This document shows, piece by piece, positions 62,694-64,000 of a stretch of 64,000 bases of DNA (its first letter is position 1; each line of letters starts with the position of its first letter). Source of the DNA: Phellopilus nigrolimitatus (taxonomy: Eukaryota; Basidiomycota; Agaricomycetes; Hymenochaetales; Hymenochaetaceae); assembly GCA_021029095.1 (NCBI GenBank), contig JAJOHG010000019.1:62001-126000 (forward strand), read 5' to 3'. Below the pieces are notes generated by a model that worked only from the letters and a program-made list of their open reading frames with translations, searched no databases and was not told the DNA's origin. The position numbers and the translations under genes were made by a program.

Positions 62694-63269
62694 CATCTTC
62701 AACCCCTTTACGCCTTTTCTTCTTCTGTTCTTTATCATCCGTTTCATTATTATAGCATCTCTCGTACCGACTTTGTCCGGTTTTCTGAATCCATGACGGC
62801 TTGTGGTGCTTGCGGTGTTAATTTGACTCTGACGTCGCGGAGCATAGATGTGTTTTTATTTACGTTCTTCTTGGGGTTTTGTTCCTCTCGTTGCTCTCAG
62901 ACCATCGCCGTTCAATGCAACCAAGACTGCTACACAGTTGATTCCGTTGTTTCTTTTAGATAACGCTCACTGGATGGGCTCGGGTTGTTTATCGTGTACG
63001 CGGATGCTTGCTTGCTTTTCATGGACCTTACCCTTTATTTTATTATAGGTAGATATCTCCTAGTATGCCGCTAAATTATCACCTCGCTTTCTCTCATGTT
63101 CTCCGCGAAGTCCCCAGATCCCGAATGCAGCAGGATGCTGAGGCCACGTACGTGTAGATACCACAGATATCGTAACACAGCTGAATTTTCCAGATTAGGG
63201 CAAGGTGCGTCCAACTACGAAAAGTCAACGGTGACGACGCGTTACTCGAACATTTTTTTTTTTGTCATC
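62694..63269. other. Intergenic stretch
   Basis: T-rich 3' flank of the SGNH gene (62700-63050) followed by the region upstream of the second CRN gene. ORFs of 60-70 codons here look incidental. Confidence 0.45.
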
Positions 63270-64000
63270 ATGTTTCTCTGCTACGCCAAGCTCGAAGGAA
63301 TTCCCAAGGATTTTGATCACCTTATCGCCTTATCAGTATCTCCGGTGACGAGTTTGGCGCAGGTTTCGTATGATCTCAAGCTTTCCATCGAGGCAAGGAC
63401 GGAAAAGAAGGTCGAAATTATTCGAGTGTATCGTGCGAATCTGCCTTACGTCGACGTGGAAGAGGAAGAGGACGCTATCGTCGATGCATTCATGTCTGAG
63501 CTTCCAGAGAGTCTCAATATACGTCGTAGCGTTCAGAAGTACTGGTCCGCCGACGATTTAGCATCTGACAAAATCCACCTAATCGCGGAGGTGAAGGAAA
63601 TTAAGAGTGTGTAGATCACACTTCTTTCCTTACAAGTTCTCCAACCGCTGACTTCGTTGTAGACGACCAATCGGAAACTCGGACACAAATACCAGACTCT
63701 ATCGACGCTGTCACAGATTATCTCCGGGATGTGTTACAATTCCGAAATGAATCAGCTATGAAATGTCAAGATATGTCGCCCCCTTCTTCGATCGCTCGTG
63801 CCAGCCGCTTCAGGAAATATAACAAAGGGAGTGACAATCTGTTCCACAACATGCGACCCTACAGCGCTTGTAGTGCACCCGTCGCTCTGTTTCACCCTGT
63901 CTTCGGCGACTTTGTTAGAGAGCTTGGCGACACGGCGCTGGCCACACCGTCTATCGATTTCTCTATGTTGCATGAATTCATGGTGACATCTGGTGGCATC
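63270..64000 (+). CDS. Second Crinkler-type protein, paralogue of the one at 47-49 kb (runs off right edge)
   Basis: Exon 1 (63270 to about 63608) encodes MFLCYAKLEGIPKDFDHLIA, LSVSPVTSLAQVSYDLKLSI, KVEIIRVYRANLPYVDVEEE, LMS-type FMSELPESLN and YWSADDLASDKIHLIAEVK, the same CRN N-terminus as the gene on the minus strand. The next exon starts at ACGACC (about 63662) with DQSETRTQIPDSIDAVTDYL, then RKYNKGSDNLFHNMRPYSAC and FHPVFGDFVREL. It carries CAA (Gln) where the other copy has TAA. The kinase-like C-terminus is expected beyond 64000. The start at 63270 follows a T run; no better in-frame ATG was seen. Confidence 0.8.

Overview
The window looks like nuclear DNA of an agaricomycete (mushroom-forming basidiomycete). 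Genes are on both strands, packed closely, and split by many short GT-AG introns of about 50-80 bases. Protein families are typical of this group: serine palmitoyltransferase LCB1, a type I metacaspase, an F-box/propeller-like protein, PTPA, Timeless/Tof1, a mannitol-dehydrogenase-type SDR, an SGNH 'capsular associated' membrane protein and Crinkler-kinase proteins. Nothing bacterial, viral, CRISPR-like or tRNA-like was seen. Most gene models were assembled by hand-splicing, so exon edges are approximate unless stated.

Layout. 1-17.3 kb is a conserved gene block: LCB1 (-, runs off the left edge), metacaspase (+), PHO13-type HAD phosphatase (-), PFK-2/FBPase-2 (+), F-box protein (-), PTPA (-), transaldolase-like protein (-). 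17.8-29.2 kb is a two-unit tandem repeat of about 6 kb per unit with no recognisable genes. 29.2-37.9 kb is a GC-rich, microsatellite-rich belt containing one gene, a polyglutamine bZIP factor (-). 37.9-50.5 kb is an accessory region. It holds an inverted third copy of the repeat, two solitary copies of its 0.9-kb module 'R', three TA-flanked MITE-like elements, two decayed SDR fragments and a Crinkler-kinase gene (-). 50.7-62.7 kb is again conserved: SDR (+), polytopic membrane protein (-), a small basic protein (+), TOF1 (-) and the SGNH protein (+). A second Crinkler-kinase gene (+) runs off the right edge.

Three things stand out. The metacaspase gene has almost no CpG dinucleotides from about 2.76 to 6.75 kb, while everything around it is CpG-rich. 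The five R modules carry two hairpins in which one copy (R5) has compensating changes in both arms. Several conserved genes are each broken by a single-base frameshift, often in a homopolymer, which points to consensus errors in the assembly rather than many independent pseudogenes.

Functionally the genes are a mix of housekeeping roles (sphingolipid synthesis, fructose-2,6-bisphosphate control, PP2A activation, fork protection, polyol metabolism) and fast-evolving accessory genes. Nothing suggests a single operon-like pathway.
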